A stretch of 36,678 nt of DNA from Pirellulaceae bacterium (GTDB lineage: Bacteria; Planctomycetota; Planctomycetia; Pirellulales; Pirellulaceae). The notes under the pieces were generated by a model. It was not told the origin of the DNA, did not search any database, and saw only the letters and a list, made by a program, of their open reading frames with translations. Where the stretch lies: positions 1 to 36,678 of the forward strand of contig JADYZV010000033.1 of NCBI GenBank assembly GCA_020852965.1, read 5' to 3'. Positions 18,713 to 27,203 of the stretch are shown here, one piece after another (position 1 is the stretch's first letter; every line of letters begins with the position of its first letter). Position numbers and translations under genes: made by a program.

Positions 18713-18764
18713 GAAACATTTGCGATCTAATCAAGTAGGCATAGTGCGGAGAATATCTGCCATC

Positions 18765-18812
18765 GTGGATCTTGCTAAAGATCCCGCATGGAGAATCTCT
18801 AGCAAGATCCAC
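18765..18812. repeat. Perfect 13-bp inverted repeat (dispersed-element type)
   Basis: GTGGATCTTGCTA at 18765-18777 and TAGCAAGATCCAC at 18800-18812 are exact complements separated by 22 bases. It lies upstream of the DUF1553 gene (minus strand) in a spacer with no intact gene. It may be a REP/MITE-like dispersed element or a leader hairpin. Confidence 0.65.
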
Positions 18813-18895
18813 TACGAAAATCCCGACACGAATTCCCGGTTGTTGCTTAACAACAGCAACAGCGTCAAACGATCCGTCTATCACGTAGAACTATT

Positions 18896-19138
18896 TTACT
18901 TGGAAAGCGTAAGGGAAAAATTAATGGTGTTCTTTCCTTTGACCACGTCGTCAGTCAGCTCGCTCCGATTGTGATATCTGGGTGGAAGGCGGGCCTTGCC
19001 AATGAGTGGCTCAGCATCTTCGCCGGGAATTTCCGTGCGGATCATCACTTTGTGCTGACCCAACATAGCGCCTTCGACGCCATCGAGTTAGTGCAAAGAA
19101 TACTGTTCCTTTTCGTCGGTGGTTCGCAACGACCATTC
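18896..19138 (-). pseudogene. Remnant of a carboxypeptidase-regulatory-like (TTR-fold) secreted protein
   Basis: On the minus strand a coherent frame reads TTDEKEQYSLH, then a stop (TAA, 19088-19090), then LDGVEGAMLGQHKVMIRTE and on to SELTDDVVKGKNTINFSL, with its own stop at 18896. This strongly resembles the C-terminal end of the small planctomycete lipoproteins with a carboxypeptidase regulatory-like domain (pattern TTDExGxYxL, GAxxGxHKVxI, SxLTxxVxxGxN). The 63 codons after the internal stop are intact. Upstream of about 19140 the pattern is lost and there is no signal peptide. I infer a gene killed by a nonsense mutation and 5' decay. Confidence 0.5.
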
Positions 19139-19250
19139 GATGGCTAACACACGACGCTCGTATTTGCCAATGGCTCTCCGTCCAGTCCGGCGGCGGCTAT
19201 GTGATGGCGGCGCGATCAGCGACTTTGGCGGGAACGTTTACCTAGCAATC

Positions 19251-21349
19251 CTAGGGAACGGGCTCGAAACATAGCAACCGTCCATTTTCGAGAGCAACGA
19301 AGATCTGACCTCGATGGTCAATGGACGTTCCCCCCTTGACGGCAAGGCTAGGGAGCGGGAGACTCCAACGGTCCGTGCCATCCGCTGTATTGATAGCCAC
19401 CAGACTCGCCGCTTGTTCATTCCCATCAGGATGGCACGTTGCCAGAAGCGTATCATCCGAAACCACGAAGCTGGTGAAACGGCGATCCGCTCTATCTTGC
19501 CAAATCATATCGGGGGTCTCGCCACCACGACGCACCCAACGGGCCGCTTCCTTAGGAGTTTGAGGGGTTCCTGGCGGCAGCGGTGATTGCCGAAAAAGAT
19601 TGGTGAACTGGCTCCCCTCGTAGCTAGCGTCATGCGAAAGCTGGCAACCGCACATCCATGGCCCCCAGTACAAATGTCCACCCGCAACGATCACTCCATC
19701 CTGACACGGCGGCCGCATCGGATCGATGTGCTGGGCAGTGTTGGATTCCGTCAGTACTCGGACAGTCCCTCCGTTGGCTCGAAAAAAATGCTATCAGCAC
19801 AGCCCGTCGCACGCGTGCATGCACGCCGGGCCGGAAACGTAGATAGCACGTGTCCGGTCGAGTAATCCAGCTTCACGCCCCCTTCGGAGGTTTGTGGGCC
19901 CGCCGCCCAAATGGCATCCTCGCGCAGCACGATTTGGAGATTTCCCGTCGCATGTGTCCACTGGAGCCGGCCATCATCCGCCGACGCCACAACCATCCTC
20001 TGACGCTGCGGCCCCGCAAAAAAGAGATGGTCTTCATTACACTTCATGTAGCAAGTCGTCGCGTACCCCGTAGTATAATGTTGCGCTTTCTGGTTGTCGC
20101 CGATCGCATCCAGCAGATCTTGGTCGGTATTTGTCCACAGGCGCTGGCCGGTATGCAGATCGACCGCCGCCAGAGACTTTCCGGGGGCATAGCAGAAGAG
20201 TTTTGAATCGTTCATACACACCGCGCGCGCATCCAAGAACTCATCCGCGCGATGATACCATAGCCGCTGCTTGGTTTTCATGTCGATGGCGACCAGGGTT
20301 CTGCCAAAGCCGAACGACGTTTGCGGGTCGTTGTAATCGTGCCCGTCCCACATGGCCCAGGGCCAATGACCTAGCCCACGCCGCACTGCCTTTTGGGTTT
20401 CAATTTGATTCTCTGTATTGCCGACCATGGCGTAAAGAATCCCTTGTCGAGCTGCCATCCATTTCCACACAGGTCCATCGCTGATGTCACGGCCCACAGT
20501 AATCTCTTCTCGAATCTCTCCCGTCTCCCCGTCGATTACTTTGCAGGCTTCATGATCGCCGAGATACAGTGCGTCGTCGGTAGCGAACATGGTGTTGCGA
20601 TGCAACATGAAACCCTCGGAGAGCGGTCGCCGCCAAATGATGGTGCCGTTGTAGGCGTTAATGCACAACAACGTGTTGAGCATTTCATTCTGGTTGGCTT
20701 TGTGGGCGATGTGTCCCATCGCCTTGTAGATTCGCCCTCCTGCGACGACCGTCTGTTCCGGCATCGGACAAAACATGGGGTAACCCAGAAATTGAGTTCG
20801 AAAACTTCCACGCACCAACTGATCGTTGGATTGCGGATTGTTGTCCGGTCCGTGGTAGGGATGTGTCCACTGGTCTATACCTTCGGGAATACCCTTGACA
20901 AGTGTTCGTTCCGCCGAACCTCCCTTGGTCGACGACCATAGCGCGATGCCGCGCGGTACCAAAACGCGTTCAATTGCCGAATCCGAAAGTTGCTGGGGTT
21001 GGCCAAAAACGAGAACGCGATCGGCTATGTTATCGCCAAGACTTAGTGAATCCATCGCAGCCAGTTGTACAAACAGTCGCGTACCCAAAACGCCCGCTTG
21101 CTTTGCTGCTCGGCGTGCGGCGGCGGCAACTTTATCTTCATCGGTTTGGAAATAGATTGTCAACTCGCTGGCCTCGGCGAGCTCAACTAGATAGCTCGGA
21201 TTCTCTTGAGGAAGTCCCACAACGGCCAGGATCCCTTTGTGAATTCCAAGCTGCTGTAGATGCAGGTCCACGTCGTCAGACACTGCGCCTCTGCTGGGCA
21301 ACAGCACGAATACTAAACAGATTGCAGGCAACCAAGATCGAGTTCGCAT
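19251..21349 (-). pseudogene. PQQ-like beta-propeller protein, split by a -1 frame change
   Basis: The first part (ATG 21349, signal peptide MRTRSWLPAICLVFVLLPS) encodes about 530 residues of PQQ-like propeller blades: NAYNGTIIWRRPL, DGPVWKWMAA, AVDLHTGQRLW, SADDGRLQWTHATG. It ends early at 19751. The propeller continues in another frame from about 19780 to 19251 (DGVIVAGGHLYWGPW, DTLLATCHPDG, GQIFVALENGRLLCFEP). The frames join at seven A on the plus strand (19782-19788), read ATT TTT TTC on the coding strand; one more T, or a -1 slip, restores the full protein of about 700 residues. A Met at codon 30 of the longest frame is preferred as start because the signal peptide begins there. Sequencing error, decay or slippage are all possible. 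Confidence 0.72.
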
Positions 21350-21436
21350 GGTATGGATCCAGTATTGACTAGACGACAAGCAGCCCCAGCTACAATGTCG
21401 AGCCAACCTCCATTGCCACGACGGTAGGCTCGGCAC

Positions 21437-21690
21437 ACGTCAGTTTAACAATTATTGTGCCACAAGTGGGGACAATCCTGCTCAGTATTCCCGAGCGGAA
21501 GATCTGAATGTTGTCAATGTCCTTGAGATAGGTCATCACCAGGGGACCGACTTCAGGCAACTCGGTTTTAGCACGGAACTTCGAGAGATCCGAGGGAACT
21601 ACTGTTTAGTCTCCGACCAAGGGACCCGCGCTGATTGCAAATCAATAGGCCGCAAATGGTGAGCAGAAACACTGGTATAGGCGTGATGAA
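21437..21690. other. Gene-free spacer
   Basis: No convincing gene. A short minus-strand open stretch reads SDLSKFRAKTELPEVGPL and YLKDIDNIQIFRSG, without start or family match; it may be a further gene remnant ahead of the PQQ gene. Confidence 0.3.
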
Positions 21691-21699
21691 AGATTGATC

Positions 21700-22061
21700 A
21701 AGCCGTTGCTCAAAACCGTGAGCTTCGTGATAGAGAAGCGGAGTTGAAGCTGGAGATTGACACGGCCGACCGTGGAATACACGAAACTATCGACATTGCA
21801 GCGACGGCGCTTAAACCTCCGCAAAGCCCTCGTCCTAGGTGGGTTACGGCTGATTGCGCCCCAAAACGTCGAACCCTCGGAATCGTTTGTTTGAACTGCT
21901 CTGTTGGTGACGTAAACCTATGCGCCACAATGGAAAGCCCTTCGACCTGTTGGCCGAAGGGCTTCATACTAAAAAGTCGGGGTGACAAGACACCAGATGA
22001 ACTTTTTTGGGATGCGGTTGAATCGGAGCGGTTCAATCTTTCGAGTATCCAATTCAATTAG
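21700..22061 (+). pseudogene. Decayed 3' end of a site-specific serine recombinase
   Basis: Pieces of a planctomycete-type recombinase C-terminus appear in two plus-strand frames: LNCSVGDVNLCATM, then (other frame, from 21935) KPFDLLAEGLHTKK, then back to SRGDKTPDELFWDAVES. Joined in order these give one continuous family-like stretch, so two compensating indels near 21933 and 21975 are implied. Several stops lie upstream and the catalytic N-terminal domain is absent. A hairpin AGCCCTTCG/CGAAGGGCT (21936-21963) lies within. The remnant borders the SIR2 defence gene and the plasmid-type block, and suggests past integration. The family call rests on remembered motif patterns. Confidence 0.45.
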
Positions 22062-22078
22062 CGGCTACCAGAAAGTGA

Positions 22079-25000
22079 CTAGTGGCCCGTTCGCTTGAGG
22101 ATTTGGACAAGGCGCAGGTAACGAGGGTCGGTCGCGAGCTTTGGATCTGCAGCAACTACTTTTCTCAAGCAACTATCCAAGTCCAGTGGTGCCAGAGAAT
22201 TGTCACCAACAACGGCATCTAGCAATTCCAACGTGTCTGCTGGAAAGACGGTTGGGAGTTGCGACTCGTCCAGTATACGAACGACAAGATCAGCGTGTTC
22301 AATAGGAATTAGCCATGCACGGACCGTAGACAACGCTTGCGGAAATTGTTTGCGGGCGGCAATACAGAGTCTAGCGAGTGAATCTGCTAGTCCTTCAGAA
22401 ATCAAGTTGACCGATTTCGGCCAAAGTTCCTTCCAGAAAGGCAGAATGCGGTTAGTCCAGTAGTCTTCACGTTGATCACCGGCACCCTCTAGTAACTGCG
22501 TCATTCCATTTGCTGCTGCCAGCAGACCTTCGGGAGGTAAGGCGAGTAGTGCGTTGGCGAACTTACTTTTAAGGGCATCCAGGGGATGCTCTATACCTGC
22601 GAGTACTAGCAACGTGGCGTATTGAACGGCGAAATCTCCTAGTTCGGCATAGTGTTTAGAAGTTTCAAGGAACTCTTCCATGAATTTGTCTAAAAGCGGA
22701 CGATATAGTCGCGGTGTCCACAGGTACCCTTCCCACACAGCTTGGGCTTCTGTGCCCTTGCTGGTCCAATCGAATAATGGCAACAAGTAAGTCTCAGTCC
22801 ACTGCCGGTCGACTCGGTAAAGTGGGATCAAGTTTGCCGCCAAGATGACGCGTCCATGGCAAAACTTATCGACTGATGAGTCGCAAAGCTGTGTAAAGAT
22901 TTGCTCGACGTCTTCAGGAAGACCGTCATTGTCTTTGGGCACCCGGTTGAACCAAACGTTTACTACTGACTGAGCTACGTGACCAACAGGGTGATTGATT
23001 GCAGCACTAACGGCGTCGGTGGAACAGCTACCTTCGGAGTCCACCAGTTCAAGAATTCGCTTACATAGACCAAAAAACTCAGTTTGATTCTGGTCCAGCC
23101 CCTTCGACGCTTCTTCTAGCCACCAAGCAACGTTATGCAACAGTTCTTTCAGAATGTGGCCAGGCATCGAATTAACGAGCCCCGCAAAGTATCTCCACGA
23201 ATTCTTTTGTTGACGTTTCTCGCTCCAAACCTGTAACGCTCCCCTCCAGAACGGTATCGGCCAGTTGCCTTCGCGTGCCAAATCACACAGGGCGAATCCG
23301 CTATTTAGAAGATGATACCGACACCGATTCAGCCATTGCGTGTTGTCGTTTTGTGCTGAAGCTGAAGAATCAGTGTTTCTTAACCATTCGGCCAACTCCG
23401 AACGCTTCTTCGGGATCGGAACGACTTCGGTTGATTCTTCGTCGTCGGGAAAGCCGGTGCCGCTCATCCAGTGCGAAAACTCTTCTTTCTGATTCTTCGA
23501 AAGTTTCCAATCGGGATTAGCGATTCGGAGAGATTCCAATTTCTCCGCCGCCTCCTTACCCATGTTGACTTCACCCTTTTCAAGCTTGCTTAGTCTCAAC
23601 CATATGGCGCGATCCGATAGGCTCTTCCACTCTTGCTCCTCGCGATCAGCAGGATACATTTTCCGGGGTGGTCCATTAAGGATTGCTTCTTCGATTGAAC
23701 TTCTTTCACCGGGCGTGAGTTGATGTCCTTGAGTTTCCAACAGACGCATCGCCTCACGCTTAGTTTCGGGTGCCCATAGCCACCAAGCGTCATCATTCAA
23801 TAACCAAGCTGTCCACTGTGCGGATGGAATGAAACCGCCATGACAAGCCGCAAAGAGTGCCAAACGTTTGAAAGTCGGGAAGGGGATTGGAAACCAACTT
23901 GTCGCAACTGATGTCGCTTGTACAGGATCTAATTCATTGAGTGCCTTCCAGGAATCACGAACGAGTTCAATCAGCACTAACCAATCGCGATGGCCTCTAT
24001 TCTGCACATGATCATCTATAGAGGGCATGTGCCAACTAGATCGATCATTCAAACTATCTGCAAGTCCCAGCTCCTCGTGAACATCGAGCGAGTCTCGCAA
24101 AAGCTGCTGAAAGTCATTCAGCAGCAGCGGCAACGCGTTTTGCCATTTTGCTGATTTTTCCATCTCACGAAAAAACTGCAGTGGGTGATCGGCTGCCAGG
24201 GTAACTTCGCAATCGACCAAATGATCGAGTTTGTCGGGTGACTTGTCGCCTATGTTGTATTCCCACCAACGGAATGGTGCCTTCATAGTGACTCGTACTG
24301 ACAGGATTTGACGGAGATTAAGCCGCACTGTGGCGGTCAAACCATCACGATTAAGGCAATTTCGCCATCGATACAAATCAAACCTATTGGATTGCGATTT
24401 TACGCGACCAGCAAGTACGAGTCTCCACAAGGTTCGCATAGCGGTACGGGGAATCGCATCTTCACTCTTGGAGCGTATTTGCTCTAGTTCGTGAGTCTTG
24501 TTCTCTGATTCAAGTTCGTTCAATCGATCCAATTGGTTCTCGATCAGTCTGGTCAGATGGGAATTGAGTTGACCTCCGTGCTGGACCATCCAAAGCACAA
24601 GCTTTGGGTTATCGAGGTGGCGTAACAGCCACCGACCTATGTGCAACATCACATTGTCTAAAAGTGCAGGAGAGTTCCACCCCACTAAATTCATCCATGG
24701 CGCGTGCGTATACGGTGCTGGACGCCGCACTAAACTGAATTGGAGCTTATCGTCGGATTGAGTGTGCGGGATCACATTGAAGCGGGACAGATCTTGATGC
24801 TGAAATCGTTCGGATGCGAAGGCCTCTAGCCAATCAAGTGGTGGTACTGGCTCAAAATCGGCAAATCGCTTTGCAGGTTCTCCCGTCGCGTCTGACAATG
24901 CCCAGATCATTCGGCCAACATAGTCATCCTCAGGCGTGCTTTTTGCTGGTCGAGACATTGCGTTGTCGACAACGATTCTTTCCTTTCCGAGTATTCCGTC

Positions 25001-25885
25001 ACGATATATGTCAGCCCATTCTCTTAAGGTATTGTGGAGCGCGGAATGGTCGTGCGTGCCTGAGGGCACTTCGTAGAGAATTGGGGTAACACCCTTGGCT
25101 TCCCATTCGATTGATTTACGGTGCGCTTGGTTTGGTGCACAGTCTCCGAATGCGTAAGCAGCTGGAGTGGATTCTCCGAGCATTCGGTCCGCGGCCAAAG
25201 CATCCATCATGTATCGAAGCACTGGGTCGTTGATGCTATACCCAACGAAGCAAACGACATAGTCCCGGAAAAGCTCGGAAACGAATCGAGCGGCCCAACG
25301 CTCAGTAAGATATGCATTCCCAAAGTCGCCGCTGGTGATTACCAATCGGTTAAGCTCACCCTTCTCCGGTAATTTCGGCAGTAGTCCATGAAGATATACC
25401 AAGCCGTTCCACCGACTCCTTTTGGGGATCGGGAGCAGAGGGGCGCAAAACGTGTAGACCGGGAGTTTGTCTCGCTTGATTATATGCTCAAAAATGCGGT
25501 CAAAGTTTGTGGTTACGAGTCGAATAGCTCCGTCTCTGCATTGCGACAAGTTAAGCAATGACTCATGCGTTTGGGTCGCTAGTTTTCTCCGAAGCTTCGG
25601 CTTGAGAGAAGAGTGTAGAGCGGTGCGAACCGCAACTCTTTGTCCAGGGTACCGCCGCTCCAAGAGATCTAACGTTGCGTCGAAATGTGAACGGTCGTAC
25701 GCCTCCTGTTCGATTTCTTCGAGACTGGTGCCCAAACGACTATAAATCGCATCGACTAATCCCTGGAATCCGGGCAGTCCTGCTGGGTATGAGATTCCTG
25801 CACCGCAGAAAAACACGACCCGACCTTCCTCATGTGCCTGAAGCAAGTATTCTGGAATATCTGGGCCACGTGCTACTAACTGCAT
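22079..25885 (-). CDS. SIR2-domain NADase-type defence protein (DSR-like), 1268 aa
   Basis: The N-terminal about 270 residues form a SIR2-like Rossmann domain: FFCGAGISYPAGLPGF (GAGIS at 28-32), VTTNFDR (Asn127), YLHG (His166) and GYSINDPVLRYMMDAL (215-230). Asn and His in these positions are the catalytic pair in SIR2 NADases of antiphage systems (ThsA, DSR2). The remaining about 1000 residues are helix- and tryptophan-rich, without transmembrane segments or other recognised domains, as in the sensor half of DSR proteins. The expected role is phage-triggered NAD+ depletion. It stands alone: no partner gene is adjacent on its strand. A perfect inverted repeat (25926-25946) lies about 40 bases upstream of the start. 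Codons look intact throughout. Confidence 0.8.
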   Translation of the reverse strand: MQLVARGPDIPEYLLQAHEEGRVVFFCGAGISYPAGLPGFQGLVDAIYSRLGTSLEEIEQEAYDRSHFDATLDLLERRYPGQRVAVRTALHSSLKPKLRRKLATQTHESLLNLSQCRDGAIRLVTTNFDRIFEHIIKRDKLPVYTFCAPLLPIPKRSRWNGLVYLHGLLPKLPEKGELNRLVITSGDFGNAYLTERWAARFVSELFRDYVVCFVGYSINDPVLRYMMDALAADRMLGESTPAAYAFGDCAPNQAHRKSIEWEAKGVTPILYEVPSGTHDHSALHNTLREWADIYRDGILGKERIVVDNAMSRPAKSTPEDDYVGRMIWALSDATGEPAKRFADFEPVPPLDWLEAFASERFQHQDLSRFNVIPHTQSDDKLQFSLVRRPAPYTHAPWMNLVGWNSPALLDNVMLHIGRWLLRHLDNPKLVLWMVQHGGQLNSHLTRLIENQLDRLNELESENKTHELEQIRSKSEDAIPRTAMRTLWRLVLAGRVKSQSNRFDLYRWRNCLNRDGLTATVRLNLRQILSVRVTMKAPFRWWEYNIGDKSPDKLDHLVDCEVTLAADHPLQFFREMEKSAKWQNALPLLLNDFQQLLRDSLDVHEELGLADSLNDRSSWHMPSIDDHVQNRGHRDWLVLIELVRDSWKALNELDPVQATSVATSWFPIPFPTFKRLALFAACHGGFIPSAQWTAWLLNDDAWWLWAPETKREAMRLLETQGHQLTPGERSSIEEAILNGPPRKMYPADREEQEWKSLSDRAIWLRLSKLEKGEVNMGKEAAEKLESLRIANPDWKLSKNQKEEFSHWMSGTGFPDDEESTEVVPIPKKRSELAEWLRNTDSSASAQNDNTQWLNRCRYHLLNSGFALCDLAREGNWPIPFWRGALQVWSEKRQQKNSWRYFAGLVNSMPGHILKELLHNVAWWLEEASKGLDQNQTEFFGLCKRILELVDSEGSCSTDAVSAAINHPVGHVAQSVVNVWFNRVPKDNDGLPEDVEQIFTQLCDSSVDKFCHGRVILAANLIPLYRVDRQWTETYLLPLFDWTSKGTEAQAVWEGYLWTPRLYRPLLDKFMEEFLETSKHYAELGDFAVQYATLLVLAGIEHPLDALKSKFANALLALPPEGLLAAANGMTQLLEGAGDQREDYWTNRILPFWKELWPKSVNLISEGLADSLARLCIAARKQFPQALSTVRAWLIPIEHADLVVRILDESQLPTVFPADTLELLDAVVGDNSLAPLDLDSCLRKVVAADPKLATDPRYLRLVQILKRTGH

Positions 25886-26297
25886 CGCCTATGAGCTTTC
25901 CGGGGTCGCTGAGTTATGTTTCGTGGCGGTCATTAGCCATGACCGCATCGGCCTGAGAGTAGCATATTCGGGAGGAGAGAGGAGACGTCAGGCACTATTT
26001 CGCATTGACCGTCTGAAGAATGGATCGAGGTGCCGTGTTAGGTGCCACTTTCTTGCCGCGCTCTTGCCGCCTGATTAGAATTGGAGCACGTGCGATACAC
26101 GCACCGATGCCTGATCGCTTAAGCGTTCGCCCGAACTCCACCATCCACCAAACCACGTTGATTCAATCGGCCCTTCCCCGGCTGGCACAATAAGGGGACT
26201 TCTCGGTTCATACCCACACATTTCCTGACCACGGCATTGACCGAACACGCCCATGCGGGGCTGTTCGTGGAATGACGTGTAAGTGATGGAGGAAGGT
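25886..26297. other. Spacer between SIR2 gene and small ORF pair
   Basis: About 410 bases without a convincing gene; minus-strand open frame 26075-26350 has no ribosome site or family signal and overlaps the small plus-strand gene. The spacer holds the upstream regions of both divergent genes, the hairpin at 25926-25946, and a leader stem-loop at 26243-26266 (GAACA/TGTTC plus GCCC/GGGC with one bulge). Confidence 0.4.
25926..25946. promoter_or_regulatory. Perfect 8-bp inverted repeat upstream of the SIR2 gene
   Basis: GCGGTCAT at 25926-25933 and ATGACCGC at 25939-25946 are exact complements around a 5-base loop, 41-61 bases upstream of the SIR2 start. It is a candidate operator or leader hairpin; no regulator gene is adjacent. 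Confidence 0.45.
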
Positions 26298-26453
26298 ATG
26301 AATTTCTTTAACAAAGAAGTCGAGAAGCGGCGAAGAGAGATATATCGCAAACGAGAGTGCCTCGCTGCCCAGCGATTGCTTTCTCAAGCGATGTTTATCG
26401 TGTTGGGCTTTGCGATGACTATGGTCATAGCAATGCTCACACTAACTATCTAA
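26298..26453 (+). CDS. Small single-TM protein, 51 aa (first of a pair)
   Basis: GGAGGAAGG (26288-26296) is an excellent ribosome site for ATG 26298. The 51-residue product has a strongly basic, probably helical N-terminal half (NKEVEKRRREIYRKRE) and one C-terminal transmembrane helix (AMFIVLGFAMTMVIAMLTL), ending TLTI. An intrinsic terminator begins 9 bases after the stop. Charged N-terminus plus one TM is the layout of small membrane toxins and of small regulatory membrane proteins; no named family is recognised. A second gene of the same design follows at 26684. ATG 26286 is in frame but would place the ribosome site inside the gene. Confidence 0.65.
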   Translation: MNFFNKEVEKRRREIYRKRECLAAQRLLSQAMFIVLGFAMTMVIAMLTLTI

Positions 26454-26461
26454 CTTCGCCC

Positions 26462-26480
26462 GCCCCGAAAGGGGCTTTTT
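26462..26480 (+). terminator. Intrinsic terminator of the first small ORF
   Basis: GCCCC-GAAA-GGGGC (26462-26475) is a perfect 5-bp stem with a GNRA tetraloop, followed by TTTTT (26476-26480). Confidence 0.85.
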
Positions 26481-26492
26481 ACTAATACCACA

Positions 26493-26524
26493 CTTGCCTC
26501 GGGCGATCCAAGAGGCCCGGCAAG
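26493..26524. other. Stem-loop between the two small ORFs
   Basis: CTTGCC-TC-GGGC pairs with GCCCGGCAAG across an 8-10 base loop, with a 2-base bulge. No T-run follows, so it may be a leader structure or small RNA rather than a terminator. Confidence 0.4.
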
Positions 26525-26683
26525 TTTCGAGATACTAGCTATTTCCTCGGCTGGCGAAAAAAATGAGGAGACTTTACCGGACCGACTCCGACCTTCACCT
26601 CCAACAGAATCAACGGGCTACCGATACGCTGGCTGCAAGCCATCGTACAGGCCGTCTGTGCTTGATTAAATGGAGAGAAAGGT

Positions 26684-26833
26684 ATGCACCCGCAAAAGAG
26701 AGTGGTTCAAGTGGTAAAGTGGCAGGAACAGTTAGTTCGACGATACGAGCTAGAAGTTGCTAAGCGGCTTTTCTGGCACTTCATCTTGTTCATGATCGTT
26801 TACACGATCGCGATCTTGATGATCTCAAAATAA
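26684..26833 (+). CDS. Small single-TM protein, 49 aa (second of a pair)
   Basis: GGAGAGAAAGG (26672-26682) precedes ATG 26684. The 49-residue product has a basic amphipathic N-terminus (HPQKRVVQVVKWQEQLVRRYELEVAKR) and one C-terminal TM helix (LFWHFILFMIVYTIAILMI), ending SK. It matches the first small ORF in length, topology, a shared A-Q/K-R-L word just before the TM, and a similar leader (ATGGAG..AAGGTATG). It also has its own terminator. Function is unknown; membrane-acting toxin, stress peptide or modulator of a larger membrane protein are possible. Confidence 0.65.
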   Translation: MHPQKRVVQVVKWQEQLVRRYELEVAKRLFWHFILFMIVYTIAILMISK

Positions 26834-26845
26834 CCATTCCTGCCC

Positions 26846-26875
26846 ACCGGTTCCTTTTCAGGTACCGGTTTTTTA
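26846..26875 (+). terminator. Intrinsic terminator of the second small ORF
   Basis: ACCGGT-T-CC pairs with GG-T-ACCGGT around a TTTTCA loop (one T-T mismatch), followed by a T-rich tail TTTTTATT. Confidence 0.8.
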
Positions 26876-26901
26876 TTGATATCACCTTCGCCCCAGCGAA
26901 A

Positions 26902-27159
26902 TCAACGCACGGCGGGGATAGTTCCCAGTGAAACTGCGTTCTCTTCGAGAAGACTCAATGCTCGTCGGCGGTTACCTGCGATAAGCTCTTTTAGAACCGC
27001 GGTTGCAAAACGCTCATCGAGGTTTGCCCAGAAGGGGACCGCGTCCTGGCCGCCATCTAGCGGCGGGAGACGCAAGCTACCACCGGCTTGCTGAAAGCTG
27101 CGTAGACCACAGTTATCGATGATTCCTTCGAATGATTTGAGCATCCCTCCACGTACCAC
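26902..27159 (-). CDS. Hypothetical protein, about 85 aa
   Basis: The frame starts at GTG 27159 or ATG 27144. GGAGGG lies directly against the ATG, which is too close, so the start is uncertain. The product (GIIDNCGLRSFQQAGGSLRLPPLDGG, then FWANLDERFATAVLKELIAGNRRRALSLLEENAVSLG) looks like a small soluble helical protein; no family is recognised. It is on the same strand as, and 45 bases after, the class V aminotransferase-fold gene, so it may be the last member of a three-gene operon. Confidence 0.4.
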   Translation of the reverse strand: MVRGGMLKSFEGIIDNCGLRSFQQAGGSLRLPPLDGGQDAVPFWANLDERFATAVLKELIAGNRRRALSLLEENAVSLGTIPAVR

Positions 27160-27203
27160 AGTCGGAAGCGATTAGTAAAGTTCTATCTACAAGTTTTCTC
27201 GAA

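Noticed and set aside
21437-21640. Minus-strand stretch SDLSKFRAKTELPEVG...DIDNIQIFRSG as a gene fragment
   Set aside because: Too short, no start or recognisable family; mentioned only as possible debris.
26075-26350. 91-codon minus-strand frame over the first small TM gene
   Set aside because: Overlaps the better supported 51-codon gene, lacks a ribosome site and shows no family signal.
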